From positions 37,561 through 101,560 of the forward strand of contig NEWQ02000011.1 in assembly GCA_002869855.2 (NCBI GenBank): a stretch of 64,000 nucleotides of DNA, written 5' to 3'. Below, in pieces: positions 62,280 through 64,000 of this stretch. The notes beneath the pieces are model-generated. The model made no database searches, had not been told where the DNA came from, and worked only from the letters and a program-made list of their open reading frames with translations. Every line of letters starts with the position of its first letter. The first letter of the stretch is position 1. Origin of the DNA: Nitrospira sp. CG24D. Lineage in GTDB: Bacteria > Nitrospirota > Nitrospiria > Nitrospirales > Nitrospiraceae. A program made the position numbers and the translations under genes.

Positions 62280-62392
62280 GCAAGCCTGTGCTTGTCTGCC
62301 GCTGTGTGGTACGCTGTGCTCGTTTGTGCCTGATCAGTCTGCTCCGGCCTAACGAGTCAGCCTATGGCACCACCGCTATCACCCCTGTGTAA
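62191..62392 (+). repeat. Duplicated 3' end of lnt
   Basis: Bases 62191-62279 (end of lnt) and 62304-62392 (just before prfB) are similar 89-base copies, offset 113. Both translate to the same ending: LCLISLLRPKEPVHGTTAIT and LCLISLLRPNESAYGTTAIT, each then PV and TAA. Several differences are synonymous (ACCGCCATC/ACCGCTATC). The second copy has no gene in front of it. Confidence 0.8.
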
Positions 62393-62410
62393 GTCGAAAG
62401 GACACGAGTC

Positions 62411-63551
62411 ATGTTAGATGAGGTGCGGAGTCGCGTGCAGACAGTCGGAGTGCAGGTCTCGGAACTACGGGGGCATCTTTGACCTCGCTCGCATGACCGC
62501 TGAGCTCGAAGAGCTCGAAGCCAAGATGGGCGTCCCGACATTCTGGAACGACACCAAATCAGCCGCATCGACCAGTAGAAAAAAGGTCACGCTTGAGCGC
62601 GAACTCATCCAATGGCGTGAGATCGAGGCGAAGCTCGGCGATCTTCAGGCCATGCTGGAATTGGCGGAAGAAGGCCAGGATACCTCCCTTGAACAGGAGC
62701 TGACGACCGAGCTTCACCGGCTTGAAACAACGTTGTCCACGCTCCGCGTCGAGATGCTCCTCTCCGGAGAACTTGATTCGAACAATGCGATCATGGCCAT
62801 TCATCCCGGTGCCGGAGGCACAGAGTCGCAGGATTGGGCGCAGATGCTCTTGCGCATGTACGTCCGATGGGCTGAAACCAAAAAGTTCAAGGTAGAAACA
62901 TTGGATTTGCTCCATGGCGACGAAGCCGGCATCAAGAGCGTGACCATCTCGGTGACGGGCCCTTATGCATACGGGTACTTGAAGGCTGAAGCCGGCGTGC
63001 ACCGCCTGGTGCGGATCTCCCCGTTTGATGCCAACAAGCGGCGCCATACTTCCTTTGCCTCGGTCTTCGTCTATCCGGAACTCAACGAGGACATTGATGT
63101 CGTCATCGACGACAAGGAACTGAGAATCGATACCTTTCGAGCCGGCGGCGCCGGCGGCCAGAATGTAAACAAGGTTGAGACGGCGATCCGGATTACGCAC
63201 ATTCCCACCAACATCGTGGTGCAATGTCAGAACGAGCGATCGCAGCTTCAGAATCGCAATGGCGCGATGAAGATTCTGAAAGCCCGTCTCTTCGAGGTGG
63301 AGCAGAAAAAGAAAGAGGCGGAATTCAACGCCATCGTCGGCGAGAAGAAAGAGATCGGCTGGGGCAGTCAGATCCGTTCCTATGTGTTCCAGCCCTATCA
63401 AATGGTCAAAGACCACCGGACCGCCCATGAAACCGGGAACGTGGCGGCGGTCATGGATGGCGATCTGGACACATTTATTGAAGCGTATCTGAAGAAGAAG
63501 ATGGCCGGAGCGCTCCTCGCACCGACCACGGCCGGCACGGATGAGGATTAA
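62411..63551 (+). CDS. prfB: Peptide chain release factor 2, programmed +1 frameshift
   Basis: The zero frame starts at ATG 62411 (MLDEVRSRVQTVGVQVSELR) and reaches TGA at 62480-62482; after a +1 shift at CTT it continues as DLARMTAELEELEAKMGVPT to 63551, for about 379 residues. The RF2 GGQ motif is visible (RAGGAGGQNVNKVETAIRIT), and HPGAGGTESQDWAQMLLRMY with LLHGDEAGIKSVTISVTGP are the family's core. RF2 ends translation at UAA and UGA. It controls its own level through the frameshift. lysS follows after 17 bases. Confidence 0.97.
62467..62483 (+). promoter_or_regulatory. prfB programmed +1 frameshift site
   Basis: ACGGGGGC (Shine-Dalgarno-like, 62467-62474) is followed by CTTTGAC (62477-62483), the classical CUU-UGA-C slippery stop. 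In-frame termination at UGA when RF2 is abundant, slip to GAC when it is scarce. Confidence 0.97.
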
Positions 63552-63568
63552 CAGGACACGGAACGACC

Positions 63569-64000
63569 ATGGATGAATTGAACGAACAACGACAGCAACG
63601 CATCAAGAAACTCGATCAATTGCGCGCGGCCGGAGTGGCCCCCTACGGCACTCGATTTGAAACCAAAGACCGCGCGGGGATGCTCATCAAGTTGCATGCT
63701 GAAAAGTCGAAGGAAGTCCTGGAAGAGGAGAAGATCGGCTGCACCTTCGCCGGCCGCGTCGTCGCGTTGCGCCGGTTCGGGAAAGCCGGTTTTGCGGTCT
63801 TACAGGACGGCGCCGACCGCTTGCAGGTCTATCTCAAGAAAGATCTCCTCACCGAGCAATCCTATATGGTGACGGAACAGCTCGACCTGGGCGACTGGAT
63901 CGGAGTCACCGGCATACTCTTCCGCACCAAGACCAATGAATTCACCGTGGAAGTCCGTGAACTCACGTTCTTGAGCAAGGCCCTTCGGCCTTTGCCTGAA
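63569..64000 (+). CDS. lysS: Lysyl-tRNA synthetase, class II (3' end outside window)
   Basis: The first 144 codons begin MDELNEQRQQRIKKLDQLRA, then the N-terminal anticodon-binding OB-fold: GVAPYGTRFETKD, GCTFAGRVVALRRFGKAGFA, RLQVYLKKDLLT, LGDWIGVTGILFRTKTNEFT, and the linker LTFLSKALRPLPE where class II LysRS continues. It charges tRNA-Lys. prfB-lysS adjacency is common in bacteria. No stop is reached. Confidence 0.95.
   Translation, partial: MDELNEQRQQRIKKLDQLRAAGVAPYGTRFETKDRAGMLIKLHAEKSKEVLEEEKIGCTFAGRVVALRRFGKAGFAVLQDGADRLQVYLKKDLLTEQSYMVTEQLDLGDWIGVTGILFRTKTNEFTVEVRELTFLSKALRPLPE

Noticed and set aside
62411..62482. Apparent 23-codon ORF with in-frame TGA suggesting a broken prfB
   Set aside because: The CTTTGAC site with GGGGGC upstream is the normal programmed frameshift of bacterial prfB.

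Overview
The window looks like a chromosomal segment of a Nitrospira-like bacterium (phylum Nitrospirota). This rests on the gene mix (complete Ccm cytochrome c maturation system, multiheme cytochrome, TPR-secretin secretion cluster, multicopper proteins, bacterial topoisomerase VI) and on the look of several small conserved genes. It is inferred from protein recognition, not from a marker gene. Coding density is high and most genes up to 36 kb are on the minus strand.

Region 1 (1-8.9 kb, minus): a type II secretion/type IV pilus-like operon, gspG-gspF-gspE-pilM/N/O/P-like-gspD-two pseudopilins, with tight or overlapping junctions; the last gene runs off the left edge. Region 2 (9.2-23.3 kb, minus): a putative cell-surface/exported block. 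It holds a 2,131-residue secreted beta-helix/Ig protein, three related cupredoxin (multicopper oxidase) proteins, a 69-residue ORF, a secreted hypothetical protein, a subtilisin-like protease and a 38-residue membrane peptide. The same upstream sequence module (CCCCTCAAAAGTAG ... CAACAAGGCGTAGTC ... GTATACC on the minus strand) precedes both the secretion operon (8985-9103) and the giant-protein operon (23540-23643). This suggests that the secretion machine and candidate cargo are co-regulated.

Region 3 (23.9-36.3 kb, minus): ccmA-B-C-D-E-F-G-H-I in one overlapping operon. It is followed by a membrane-anchored 2x[4Fe-4S]/FAD oxidoreductase and a Sel1 lipoprotein, and preceded by an AMIN-like/TPR/beta-barrel protein and the 3' part of a CxxCH-repeat cytochrome. 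The cytochrome is joined directly to a truncated comM at about 36,345, which is either a deletion or an assembly chimera inside a ~295-bp repeat.

Region 4 (37-52.4 kb, mixed strands): housekeeping and small genes. These include a stand-alone RAM domain, a Gfo/Idh/MocA oxidoreductase, a dienelactone-hydrolase-like protein lacking the usual Cys, DUF423, tRNA-Leu(UAA), YtxH, lgt, a zincin, a TPR lipoprotein, an addAB-like helicase-nuclease pair, a 54-residue zinc-ribbon protein and a thioredoxin-like protein.

Region 5 (53-57.8 kb, minus): DNA topoisomerase VI subunits B and A followed by an SF2 helicase. Region 6 (57.84-58.87 kb) is a 1-kb non-coding stretch with an AT-rich tract and a cluster of DnaA-box-like sequences, where the main coding direction switches from minus to plus; it is a candidate replication origin. 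Region 7 (58.9-64 kb): small conserved genes, a MITE-like inverted-repeat element, lnt with a duplicated 3' end, prfB with the classical programmed +1 frameshift, and the 5' part of lysS.
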